Positions 1 to 10,140 of a DNA stretch of 64,000 bases are shown piece by piece. How positions within the stretch are numbered: position 1 is the first letter of the stretch; each line of letters begins with the position of its first letter. Made by a program: the position numbers and the translations under genes. The DNA lies in the NCBI GenBank assembly GCA_020466095.1, contig CM035807.1, positions 76,538,004 through 76,602,003 on the forward strand. The letters run 5' to 3'. The DNA comes from Chlorops oryzae. Lineage: Eukaryota > Arthropoda > Insecta > Diptera > Chloropidae. The notes under the pieces are model-generated. The model was not told the origin of the DNA. It saw nothing but the letters and a program-made list of their open reading frames with translations, and did no database searches.

Positions 1-1498
1 TTATATAAAATTGTTGTCGGTTCTATTTGGACTTATCTAGGTCCGGTTCTTTTTTACACCGAAACCACTTCATTACTGTAGGGTAGTAGGGAGTAAAGAT
101 TAATAACCATTGCGCTAGAGTAAGAAAATCTATTTTGTTCAGCAAAACAGTTGTAATATGTCGATACATCGAAGTCGATTCTTTTTCAGATATCACCTAT
201 CCCAAGAAGAACCCAATACAGTCCAATGTAATGATATTTTCCCACATTGAATCATCTTAAAATACGGGCATAATAATCAATTTTATGTATCAGCTCAATT
301 TCTGCCAATTTTTTTTTTTCGCTTTAATAATGTTATTCTTCCGTAATTTAATTTTCTTCCAGCAATATTTCTTCCGTTTAAAGCCTCAATATTTATCGAT
401 ACGCCCCTGAGTTTAATTCTTCTATCCAACACATATTTTCTACTTTCAGTAATTAACTTAATTCCCAAACAGGCAGAAAATGCACAAAACAAAAAATGGC
501 TGAAACATTTTCACAAAGCCTTTTACGGATGCAAAATTTAAAGCATGATGAAAAACTGCATCCTTTAAGAAAAAAGAAGAGACAGATAAAAAAGTGCATT
601 CACAGAACATAATCTCCTAATACGCCATGTGCAATATCTATAGAGAAAAACTAACGATAATGATGACAATGCACGACAAACGAGCGACGATAATGATTTG
701 TGACAAAGAAACAGATATGGATGCGTGCGCATGCGTAAATAAACATTTTCCCATATTAAGATAAATGTTTAAGTTAAACCAATAACCAATGAGCGCAACC
801 GCAAGCCGAGTATCGTAAGATAAGAAAAACTTGCCACTGTTGAGAGAAACTGACCATGAGAAATCGACAAAACTCGTTGATGTAGTCCGAATTATCTTAA
901 GTTATTTAGACATGAAATAAGTTAGCTTGGAATTTCTGACTTACGGGAGTTCTCCTCACATAAAAATCCTGCAATTGGCATAAACAAAACTATACATATG
1001 TCAGCCGTACACTTGCTAATCACTTCCACAATTTTTCCCCTTCATCTGCACTGTAATTAGAAACGGACTTTGAAAGTTCGTTAAAAGTGCTGGAGAAGCA
1101 ATAAACGTACTTCATAAGCGGAGATTACGAGTGCCTTGCTTCAGGAAAGGAAATCGTTAAAGTGCAAAATATTTTCTACCTCTCGCATTTAATGCTCTCA
1201 GTCGTACAGAACAATCGCAAAATGCAACATAATTGAGCTGGGTTACCTATCATCCATCGCTGCAATGCAATGCTCTAAGCAAGAAAACTATAAATCAGTT
1301 AGAAGGAAAATCCATTAAAACGATCCTGAAGTACGGTCAGAGAAAAAAGTTTCGAGTCAATTTTAGCATTTTTGACTTGTTTTCTTTGACTTTTTATGTT
1401 TCAATTTTCATGCTCTCTTCAAGTTCTAAGACGCTCTTTTAAAAATTTTAATAAATTTTGCAAGAGTTTCTTTTTTAGAAAAGGGATCTTCGGCTTCT
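1..1498. other. no gene seen; AT-rich intergenic DNA
   Basis: I see no coding region with family motifs, splice structure or length to support a gene. Short open frames here (for example near 295-492 minus and 1233-1442 plus) are low-complexity. Confidence 0.6.
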
Positions 1499-2027
1499 GT
1501 AGGTTGGCGCATAAGTAACGTTATGTTTTAATAAACGAATAGCTACAATTTTTTCTGAGGTTTTTTTTTTTTTTTTTTTTTTCAGAATTAAATTTGAAAA
1601 ACTTGGGAAATTTGTGATGAAAAGACAGCGCAGAGACGCAGGCCCAAAGATCATATCGAAATTTCTTTTATCGTTCGCCCGATTAACGGCTCCCGATTTT
1701 TGTCTTTGTGGTAACGTAAAGAGTCAAGAGCATTTAAATAAGCCAAGAACCATGGAACTGCTCCAGGCGAATATCCGAAAAGAAGTGAGGGCGCTGGGAC
1801 CAGAAAATCTAAGAGAAGTTATGAAAAATGCTCTGGAAAGAGCACGTCAGATCGAAACAAGCAATGGGCACCATCTGAAAGATACATTTTTTCTTCAAAA
1901 CATAATGTGAACATACATATTTCCAAACTAAAAATCTAAGTTTCAATCAAGGCCAACGTTAAATAAAGTCATAAAGACAAAATTAAATCACTTATTAAAT
2001 CATAACGTGACGTATGCGCCACCCTGT
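1499..2027 (+). mobile_element. Tc1/mariner-superfamily deletion derivative with terminal inverted repeats
   Basis: Both ends carry an imperfect inverted repeat of about 35 bp. The left end at about 1500 reads AGGTTGGCGCATAAGTAACG; the complement of the right end at about 2027 reads AGGGTGGCGCATACGTCACG, and the match continues through GTTATGnTTTAATAA on both sides. Between them is the decayed C-terminal end of a DDE transposase (1614-1910). At about 530 bp the element is far shorter than an autonomous copy, so it is probably an internally deleted relic. Subfamily is not determined. Confidence 0.65.
1614..1910 (+). pseudogene. C-terminal fragment of a Tc1/mariner-type DDE transposase
   Basis: The frame holds LTAPDFCLCGNVKSQEHLNKP followed by RTMELLQANIRKEV and a final GHHLKD block. 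This matches the usual end of insect IS630/Tc1/mariner-like transposases, where the third catalytic Asp sits in a PDFFLWG-like motif followed by a NKP-T-EEL-NI segment and a G-HL-DI-F tail. The N-terminal DNA-binding region and the first two catalytic Asp residues are absent, so it cannot be active. It lies wholly inside the inverted-repeat element at 1499-2027. Confidence 0.6.
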
Positions 2028-4277
2028 ATCAGTAAAGGTGATCTCCTCCTTGGTAAGTAAAGCGCTTTCAAATGGCTTTCAAATGTGGTTGATCAAAAAG
2101 CACTTTCAGCAAGAAAAATTCTTCTATATGATAGAAAGTTTTTGAGCAAGAAAACTTGATTTTTATGGAAGTAAAAGCGTTTAGCTTGCCAAGTGGGGAA
2201 TCGTCTTAACTTGTATAATTTTTTAGCTTTATTCTAAACGTATATTCTCCGGTTATTTGTCCCCTAGTAATTTTTCTCCGCGAAAATGGGCAGTATTTTA
2301 AGATTCTTGCTCCCTTTATATTGTCTTCCCGTGTGTGTTTGCAATTGCGGGAATTTGTTCAAATCCGCAGGGAAAAATTCCCGGGAATCGCGCTAAATAT
2401 TCCTTCGTTTCATCATAATTTTTTTTTGTTGCAAGGAATCTTTTGTGTGTAGAGCGAAACATGGATTTTATGTACCTATGTATATCGTGACTGTATTCTC
2501 GTGTTGCATTGTGATTCCCCGTGTTTCGTAGGAGGTTTGAACCCCCAAAACGGCCCGCTTAGTAAGTTCCTGATCAACGGGTACTAACATATTAAAATTA
2601 TGTATTTCAAAGAGCAAAACAATTGCACTCCAAAGCCACTCATGTGGCTTTTTATTTTTTTTTGCTTTGCTTTCCCTGTATCAATGTTGCCATCCTGCTT
2701 GAAAATCTTTTATTTAAAAAGTTGAAATGATTTCTTTAGTAGAGCAGAAAAAATGCAAGACCGAAGAAGACGAAAATTCAGAATCATGATTTTTTGGAAC
2801 CCATTAAAAGATATGGCGTACCGTCGGATGGACAAGAACCTATGACCGGGATAGCAGAATGAGGGGGCCAGTGAGCCGCTAGCCGAGCTCTTGACTGCGT
2901 CAAAACTGCACGCTTCACAATGACATAAAAAGCAATCATTTTTCGGCACGTTTCTTAAATGACCGACATCCTTTTTGTTTTGTCATCACAAAGTTTTCAG
3001 TAATGCTTTTGTATGTATGTATTTTTAAGAGCATACAAACATCAACAGCATTTTGTGTGTGCGTGTGTGTGTGTTTGGGCTGTAAATAAACCATAAAAAT
3101 AATTTTTATGATCTTCGGACTGACTTAAAAGAGTTTCTCAAAGTTCATGCATTCACTTCTTGGGCGGAAAAATAAGTCGACAGACCTTTTTGTCACACCA
3201 CATGACGAGTAAACACACAAACACACACAGGCAGGCAGTTGTGTGTGCCTTCAATGAGTGTGTACCCAATAATTTGAACGCAAACAGTTTGGAGTTTTTT
3301 CGAAGAAACATTTATGCTTTCTTTGTTTTCTTTTCCTTAACTGTATGCGAAGCACAAACGCGTTTAAAATCGAAATTCTTTCGACCAAGTTAATTTATTC
3401 CCATTTTTTTACGCACTCCATCGAATACAAATATTTAAATTCGCCGAAGGTCTCACGCATTAAACTGAAGCACACAAAGTGTCAATGTTTTCTTTATTTT
3501 GCTTGGTTATTTTCCCTTGGAGAAAATTCTTTCGTTATGTGGAGTTATGAGGAAATGCGTGTGATTTCGAACGATGTCAAACGATGACGAAATGAAGCAC
3601 ACCGTACCCGTTTTGAGAGCTTTTCAGCTTAAATAATCCAAGTCATCCAAATGTTTTTACGATTTTGTTACAATATAATGGGTGAAGAAGCCAAATTTTA
3701 TTATTCAGAATACACGGAAAGAATTTTCGGAGTCAAGGACTAAAAAAAAAATCTAATAATTTCAATAAATTAGAAGCTATTTGATCCCTGTTAAATCAGA
3801 GCGACCTTTTTCCAATGGGTAAAAGAGAACCTTCGAAATTTAATTCTGCAATGAGTTACTTGAAAATAAAAACAATTTTACGCTTTATAGTTTCAGTAGA
3901 GTCAGAAATTCATTATTATCACTTCATACAATGTGTTGTAATCTCTGCCAACTACTCTAAATGGTTCCTGATCAGTGTAGTTTGCTTGGCAAAAATTTAA
4001 ACTCTTTGGGATATAATGACGGGGAAGTCTTTGAGACACAAGCAATAGGGTAAATTTTGCGCTTCCAAGAATCCAAGCTTGTGAAGAAAGTCCACATTTG
4101 CGGCAATCTTGCGGCTGGACAAATTGGGAAGCTATTTATCAATTTCAACGTTTTTCATGGGGTGCGATATTGTGTGAAGAGTGATCTAGACGGTCAAACA
4201 AAGCAAACAGCAGAAATTGTTTTTGAACTGATTCCAGCATCTTAGAGTATATAGTTTATTGAGGACTCCATACTGGC
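2028..4277. other. no gene seen; intergenic DNA with a GT microsatellite
   Basis: No supported gene. A short (TG)n tract with interruptions lies near 3053-3075. Open frames on both strands are short, overlap one another and lack recognisable motifs. Confidence 0.55.
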
Positions 4278-5000
4278 GAAGCATACAGGCCCGGCGAATG
4301 GTGTGGGTAGTATGGGACTACTACCCAGTCCGAGTTTTAGGTTATAGGTAATTACCCACTCCGAAACTTACTCAAAATTTCTAAAGAAAATTTTTTTGCA
4401 AAATCTTCTAAAAAAAATAAAGAGCTACATTTTACTGTACAAGCGTCCGCAATTCCGAAACGTAAACGAACATACAACAAACAACCAAAGAGCTTCGATA
4501 TAAGCTTCGATTTTTTTATATTGTGTATTATATGCAGGGATCGGCAGTTAGAATATTTTCAGCAATATTATAAGGACTAATTACTGATTTGCCAAAAATT
4601 TTAATTATTTTATTCTTGATTGTTGAATAAAAAGAAATCACGAAATGGAAACATAAAATTTCTGAATAATGAAAAATTTATAATTCAAATTCAAAAAATT
4701 CGGATTGAAAATATAATAGATATTTTCGATACAAGTGTCGAAATGAAGATTTTTTTTGCACGAGTGGTAAATGTTGTAAAACGAGGCGCAGCCGAGTTTT
4801 ACAATACCACGAGTGCGAAAAAAGCTGAGTTTCGACACGAGTGCCGAACAATATTTTATGCAATAAGATTTCAAACTAGATTTTAACCTAAATTTAAGAA
4901 AACGTTTTTTTTTTTGTGAAGAAAATTTTTATTTTTATTTGACAGATTCATAATTTGAAATTCTTTATTATACAACTTCGTAGTATGCTCTGCTTATTTT

Positions 5001-5100
5001 TGCCTTGTATTTTTTGAAATGCGTGCGTTTTGAAATTTATTATTGCACACCTTGCCTTGTATTTTTTGAAATGCGTGCGTTTTGAAATTTATTATTGCAC
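5001..5100. repeat. two-copy 52-bp tandem duplication
   Basis: The block starting TGCCTTGTATTTTTTGAAAT at 5001 is repeated from 5053 without visible difference; a partial third unit (GCTTTGAAATTCATTA) follows. The lack of divergence indicates a recent slippage or duplication inside the hAT-like element. Confidence 0.9.
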
Positions 5101-5370
5101 GCTTTGAAATTCATTACAAACCCTGGTAGTATGCCATGCTTTTTGTTTGTTTTAAAATTTTTTTTTATACTTTCTCAAATCTAGTGTCATAATATGCTTC
5201 ATTATGATTTTAAAATCGACATTATAATAGGCCTATTATGATGTCGAATTGCATAAAAATATTTATGAAAAGAAAAATTTCTGACTTTTTGAATAATCAA
5301 TAATCATATTTCCAAAATTACGTATTTTTTGAATAAAAGTCGAGATATCCCATTAGAAATTGGTATGGAA

Positions 5371-5562
5371 ATAATCAGCGGCTCCAGGAGATTATATTAG
5401 GACATGTTTGTAAATATATATATTTGGTATAGTCTATCTCGAGTCGAGATTCTCGACTGGTTCTGGCTGTTACACACAACCACACAAATGCATTATATCC
5501 TCGACACAGAGTGTCAGAGGTATAAACATGTCCTAATCTAATCTCCTGGAGCCGCTGATTAT
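5371..5562. repeat. DINE-like fragment with inverted arms
   Basis: Two arms of about 39 bp face each other: ATAATCAGCGGCTCCAGGAG at 5371 and its complement ending at 5562. Each arm resembles the 'atgatcagcg-ccaggaga' core of the DINE-like repeats elsewhere in this window. The middle holds a reversed DINE segment (tagtctatctcga..., tcgacacagagtgt). It lies inside the hAT-like element. Confidence 0.65.
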
Positions 5563-5893
5563 CGTTAAAATTCGAATTTCGCAAAACTGTTCAAATTGTA
5601 TTTATTACTGGTTATTGTGATTTAAAAAAGTCGAAAATCCGACCATCGAAAAAAAATGTGGTCAACTTGAGATATTTTCACTCATAGTCTATTAGAAATT
5701 GAGTTATATGAATTGCACTGTACCACAGTAAGGATTTCTTTTTGTTTCTTTTTTATAAACTAAGGAGAACATTTTTTTAAATGTATTTAACAAATTGTAT
5801 TGTATTGAAGTAAAAAAAAAATTTTTTCTGTCGCATGGTGCCATGACTACTACCCACTCCGATTTTTGGTGTTCCGCCGCGCCTGGAAGCATG

Positions 5894-6649
5894 CTCAAAA
5901 GAAGGTCTTACAAGTGACGTTCTTACATAAAAGCTTTGTAACGTAAGGATAAGTGAACTCCTTGGACCAACGCTTAATAAATGCAAGTAAGTTTTTAGAC
6001 TTACATATTTACTATTCCCTTTATGTGACAGTCGCACCGAAGCTTAGACTCAAACAACACACCAAGATCCCGAACCTGTGATACTTTTTCCAATTCAACA
6101 TTAGGGGTATTCACAAATTTTCCCCCATATTAATTCTTAGTATCAATCAACTGGTTCAATCTGCTCCGCTATATTTTGTATGAGAATAGCAGGCCTTTTG
6201 AGAAGAATTAGGGGCGCGTGGAAAAATTCTTCGTTTCGGCCCCTTTGAAAATTACGACAAGAGCAAAACAACGGGTTCGCCACCAGATAACTTTCGAGGT
6301 ACAAAAAAAATCGTAGCCCAAAGAGAATTTTTTAACCCTTTGAAGAGAATTTGAAGTAACTGTCGTGATCTCAACAAGTTTGAAAGAAATTTATCGGATA
6401 TTCTTGGCCCTTCAGGCAAGCCGAGATAGACGGAAGCCTTCTTTTTTTCCTTTCCGCTCTCTACAGGAACGGAGAAAATAAAAATTTAACTCGACTTAAG
6501 AATCTAGGAAACAAATTCTCAAATACAGGTGATAAAGATTGAGTGAGATTAACTGAACGCATTTAGCTTGGATGGGTTCGTTCGTTGTACTACATAACTC
6601 TGTTTTCGGAAGAGTAAAAAGTTCTGCCTGATAACCTACGTGAGAATTA
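5894..6649. other. no gene seen; intergenic DNA
   Basis: No supported coding region. A single trace of the GGGGTATTCACAA terminus, found complete at 50.3 kb and 50.9 kb, occurs near 6105-6118. Confidence 0.5.
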
Positions 6650-6721
6650 ACAAGTAAGAAAGCTAAAGTCGGTCAAGCCCGACTTTGAAATACCCAGCGT
6701 CCCGACATTATGAGCGCACTA

Positions 6722-7190
6722 TGTTTTGCTTCTCTATTTGTGGGCGTGGCAGTGGGAGGGCAACATAAATTATTTCCCTACACTTTTCATTCGCCTTGGT
6801 GAACCTATGTTGCGAATTTGAAGCTTCTACGCCTTTTACTTCGGAAGTTACGAAAATTCTCCATTTGTGGGCGTGGCAGTGGGCGGGCTTCATAAATTTA
6901 TGTTCCTACACGTTTCATTTGCCTTGGTCAACCTATGTTGCGAATTTTAAGCTTCTACGCCTTTTACTTCACAAGTTACGATAAGCCCTTATTTGGGGCT
7001 TATTTGTGGGCGTGGCTCGAGAAGGATGGCGTCAATTTTTTTCCAAGTATGTCCCTTTTCGTAGTTTACCAGTACACCAAATATCAATGAAATGTGTTGA
7101 GTGGTTCGCAAGTTACAAGCATTTTACTGAAAACACATTAAATTCATTTGTGGGCGTGGCAGTGAGCGGATGTCTTCCATTTTTAGTTAG
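6722..7190. repeat. degenerate tandem array, GTGGGCGTGGCA units
   Basis: The block beginning TTGTGGGCGTGGCAGTG is seen near 6737, 6864, 7001 (variant) and 7148. The first two units share long stretches such as AACCTATGTTGCGAATTT and GCTTCTACGCCTTTTACTTC. The array is part of the DINE-like repeat. Confidence 0.8.
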
Positions 7191-7838
7191 GATCATACTC
7201 GGACCCCGATATACCTGTGTGCCAAATTTCGACTTGGTTGGTCCAGCCGTTTCGGAGGAGATCCGACCACAGACGGACGGACAGACGGATAGACATGTCT
7301 AAATCGATTCAGTTTTTTATCCTGATCAAGAATAACAGGTTGGCTGATAAGTCCCCGGTCTAACAAAGAAAAACACATTTTTTTGTCAAAATTCATTTTT
7401 ATTATTCAACATAGTTCCCTTCAAGAGCGATACAACGATTATAACGACCTTCCAATTTTTTGATACCATTTTGGTAGTACTCCTTCGGTTTTGCCTCAAA
7501 ATAGGCCTCAGTTTCGGCGATCACCTCTTCATTGCAGCCAAATTTTTTCCCTGCGAGCATCCTTTTGAGGTCTGAGAACAAGAAAAAGTCGCTGGGGCCC
7601 AGATCTGGAGAATACGGTGGGTGGGGAAGCAATTCGAAGCCTAATTCATGAATTTTTGCCATCGTTCTCAATGACTTGTGGCACGGTGCGTTGTCTTGGT
7701 GGAACAACACTTTTTTCTTCTTTATATGGGGCCGTTTTGCCGCGATTTCGACCTTCAAACGCTCCAATTTTTTTTTTTTTTTTAAACTTTGCGTGACTTT
7801 GCTGAATCTTTCTTAATTTGCGAAACTAACAGTAAATA

Positions 7839-9127
7839 TTAGGTGTAGTAAAAATAAATTCCATTATTTTTGCATTAAATTGAGGGCTTTATTTAAGATA
7901 GTTAGAATGACCCGATTCAGGTCAAAAATGCGCCGTTTTGTTCGATAACTTGTTGCCATTTTAAAGGTAATTTCATTATGCCTCTCTCATAGAAGCCCTC
8001 GTTCCTATTAGCAAAAAATTGAGACAGTCGAATTTCAGAAGCCTCTCTTGAAGCGAATGTTTCACCAGCAAAATTGTTCGCCATGGACAGGAACAGATGG
8101 TAATCACTTGGTGCCAGGTCCGGACTATAAGGTGAATGCAGAAGAACCTCCCAACCAAACTCCCGGAGCTTCTGGCGAGTCACTATCGATGTGTGTGGCC
8201 TGGCGTTGTCCTGATGGAACACAATTCTTCTCCTATTGGCCAAAGCTGGCCGCTTATGGGCGATTGCTTCCTTCAGACGGTCCAATTGTTGACAGTAGAG
8301 TTCCGAGTTAAGAGTTTTGCCGTATGGGAGCAGCTCATAGTAGATAATTCCCTGCCAATCCCACCAAACACACATCAAAACCTTCCTGGCCGTCAATCCT
8401 GGCTTGGCCACCGTTTCCGCCGGTTCACCGTGTTTCGACCACGACCGTTTTCGCTTGACGTTGTCGTAAGTGACCCACTTTTCATCACCAGTCACCAACC
8501 GCTTCAGAAATGGGTCGATTTTGTTGCGGTTCAGCAGCGATTCGCAGATGGAAATTCGGTCTATGAGGTTTTTTTTGGTTAACTCGTGTGGCACCCATAC
8601 ATCGAGCTTCTTTGTGTATCCAGCCTAATTCAAATGGTTCCAAACGGTTTTTTGTGCAATCTTTAGCTCTTTTGCAATCGAAACAGTGCTAACATGACGG
8701 TCGGACTCGATAATTTCCATGATTTTATGGACATTTTCGACAATTGGCCTTCCAGTGCGTGGTGCATCCTTGACATCGAAGTTACCGGAACGGAATCGAC
8801 GAAACCAAAATTGCGCATGATTGGCTGTTACAGTATCAGGTCCATAAACGCTATTCACATTTTCAGCCGCCTGGCTTGCGTTTTCTCCCTTATCGAATAA
8901 AAACTGTAAAATGTAGCGAATTTTCTCTTTGCTGATGTCCATCTTTGACAAGCTCTCAAACAAAACTGAATCAATCAATCAAAAAAGTGTCAAAAAAGCT
9001 TTTTTAGTAGGAACTATCATCTTTCTAATGCCCCCTAGCGGAACACGATCGGACTTATACAACGCGAGATGCAGATAAATAACGCCATCTATTGGAAAAA
9101 TAATGGATTTCTTTTTACTACACCTAA
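7839..9127 (-). mobile_element. second mariner element (innermost)
   Basis: Terminal repeats start TTAGGTGTAGTAAAAA at 7839 and, inverted, end at 9127; the match continues through about 30 bp (AAATTCCATTATTTTT on one side, GAAATCCATTATTTTT on the other). TA flanks it at 7837-7838 and 9128-9129. The length, 1289 bp, is normal for mariner. The transposase has one in-frame stop. It belongs to a different lineage from the Himar1-like copy around it: the proteins differ in nearly every segment outside the catalytic blocks. Confidence 0.92.
7917..8942 (-). pseudogene. mariner transposase with a single in-frame stop
   Basis: The first ATG is at 8940-8942 (MDISKEKIRYILQFLFDKGE); the frame remains open upstream to about 8978. 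The product would be about 341 residues, a normal mariner length. N-terminal HTH signature: ASQAAENVNSVYGPD and FWFRRFRSGNFDV. Catalytic residues: TGDEKWVTYDN (first Asp), FHQDNARPHTS (second), PYSPDLAPSDYHLF (third), spaced DD34D. The only break seen is a TAG at 8625-8627 between KTVWNHLN and AGYTKKLDVWVPHEL. Reading frame and catalytic triad are otherwise kept, so this copy looks young. Confidence 0.9.
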
Positions 9128-10140
9128 TATTCGAATCTTATATCTAGTACTACACATTTTCTATTTATACAGAGAAAACGCTCCAATAACGACATATAAT
9201 AGTCACTGTTGATGGTTTTTCCCTTCTCAAGATAATCGATAAAAATTATTCCATGCCCATCCCAAAAAACAGAGGCCATTACTTTGCCAGCGGACTTTTG
9301 AGTCTTTCCACGCTTCGGAGACGGTTCACCGATCGCTGTCCACTTAGCCGACTGTCGATTGGACTCAGGAGTGTAGTGATAGAGCCATGTTTCATCCATT
9401 GTCACATATCGACGCAAAAACTCGGGTGTATTGCGAGTTAACAGCTGCAAACACCGCTCAGAATCATCAACACGTTCTTGTTTTTGGTCAAATGTGAGCT
9501 CGCGCGGCACCCATTTTGCACAGAGCTTTTTCATATCCAAATATTGATGAATATGACCAACACGTTCCTTTGATATCTTTGAGGCCTCTGCTATCTCGAT
9601 CAACTTCATTTTACGGTCATTCAAAATCATTTTGTGAATTTTTTTGATGTTTTCGTCGGTAAGCACCTCTTTCGGGCGTCCACTGCGTTCACCGTCCTCC
9701 GTGCTCATTTCACCACGCTTGAATTTTGCATACCAATCAATTATTGTTGATTTTCCTGGGGCAGAGTCCGGAAACTCATTATCAAGCCAAGTTTTTGCTT
9801 CCACTGTATTTTTTCCCTTCAGAAAACAGTATTTTTTCAAAACACGAAATTTATTTTTTTCCATTTTTTTCACAATAACAAAAGTTGCTTCACAAAAGAC
9901 GCTCTATCTCACAAACTAATTGACTTACAGACGTCAAAATTTGACACGAATCATTTGAAGGTTGCCACTATATAAAAATAATATGCATTTAATACTAGCG
10001 ACGCCATCTATGTGTCAGACCGGGGACTTATCAGCCAACCTGTTATATATATATAAGTCTATATCTACGTAGCTTAGTTCTGGCTGTTACAAGATTCGCA
10101 CAAAACTAATATACCCTGCTTACGCTGGGTAAGTATAAAA

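Larger units (their letters stand above)
4286..5885. mobile_element. hAT-like non-autonomous element with 8-bp target duplication
   Basis: The left end starts CAGGCCCGGCG and the right end finishes CGCCGCGCCTG, giving inverted termini of the CAGG type usual for hAT elements. The flanks are GAAGCATA (4278-4285) and GAAGCATG (5886-5893), an 8-bp duplication with one mismatch, as expected for hAT insertion. Subterminal copies of GTGGGTAGTA / TACTACCCA occur near both ends (4301-4330 and 5848-5860). No transposase is recognisable inside. A 52-bp tandem duplication and a small inverted-arm DINE-like fragment lie within it. Confidence 0.65.
7769..9175 (-). mobile_element. short poly(A) retro-insert, itself split by a mariner
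   Basis: The mariner coding sequence is interrupted by DNA flanked by a 12-bp direct repeat, AAACGCTCCAAT, at 7757-7768 and 9176-9187. The insert ends next to one copy in a run of about 16 T (7768-7783), a poly(A) tail on the minus strand. Subtracting the inner mariner leaves only about 116 bp. A 3' poly(A) tail with a duplication of about 12 bp is typical of LINE-mediated retroposition. The source RNA is not recognised. Confidence 0.75.
7402..9864 (-). pseudogene. Himar1-like mariner transposase, split by an insertion
   Basis: Two parts of one transposase. The N-terminal part (start ATG at 9862-9864, read down to about 9188) has the two-HTH paired-like domain (FLKGKNTVEAKTWLDNEFPD, KISKERVGHI) and the first catalytic Asp in VTMDETW. 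It leaves its frame after YYMSLLERF and runs into the insertion. The C-terminal part resumes at ERLKVEIAAKRP (7765 down to the stop at 7402) with the second Asp in FHQDNAPCH and the third in PYSPDLGPSD, spaced as DD34D. One residue appears missing in the VGHI-HQYLD region relative to Himar1 as I recall it. The two halves flank the poly(A) insertion, so no full-length protein can be made. Confidence 0.92.
7335..10043 (-). mobile_element. Himar1-like (irritans subfamily) mariner, interrupted
   Basis: Terminal repeats ACAGGTTGGCTGATAAGTCC, continuing CCGGTCT, stand at 7335 and, inverted, end at 10043. They match the Himar1 terminal repeat as I remember it. The flanks are TA at 7333-7334 and 10044-10045, the normal mariner target duplication. 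Removing the insertion at 7769-9175 and one copy of its 12-bp duplication leaves about 1290 bp, the size of an intact mariner. It sits in the AT stretch of a DINE-like repeat. Confidence 0.92.
6650..10140 (-). mobile_element. DINE-1/INE-1-like repeat, split by a mariner
   Basis: Starts with AACAAGTAAGAAAGC and, after the insertion is skipped, ends with ataccctgcttacgctgggta. The characteristic core (GACAGACGGATAGACATG, then CCTGATCAAGAATA) stops at 7334 and resumes at 10044 with TATATATAAGTCTATATC and TTCTGGCTGTTAC. That order matches reversed DINE-1/INE-1 repeats of Drosophila, which are Helitron-derived. Between 6720 and 7190 the motif ATTTGTGGGCGTGGCAGTG recurs about every 130-160 bp, so this part is a degenerate tandem array. 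Assignment to Helitron rests on resemblance only. Confidence 0.7.

Noticed and set aside
4620..4886. Overlapping frames on both strands at 4.6-4.9 kb
   Set aside because: They are mutual shadows in AT-rich DNA within the hAT-like element, with no motif.
8048..8582. Plus-strand frames of 87 and 148 codons over the inner mariner
   Set aside because: They are antisense shadows of the transposase.
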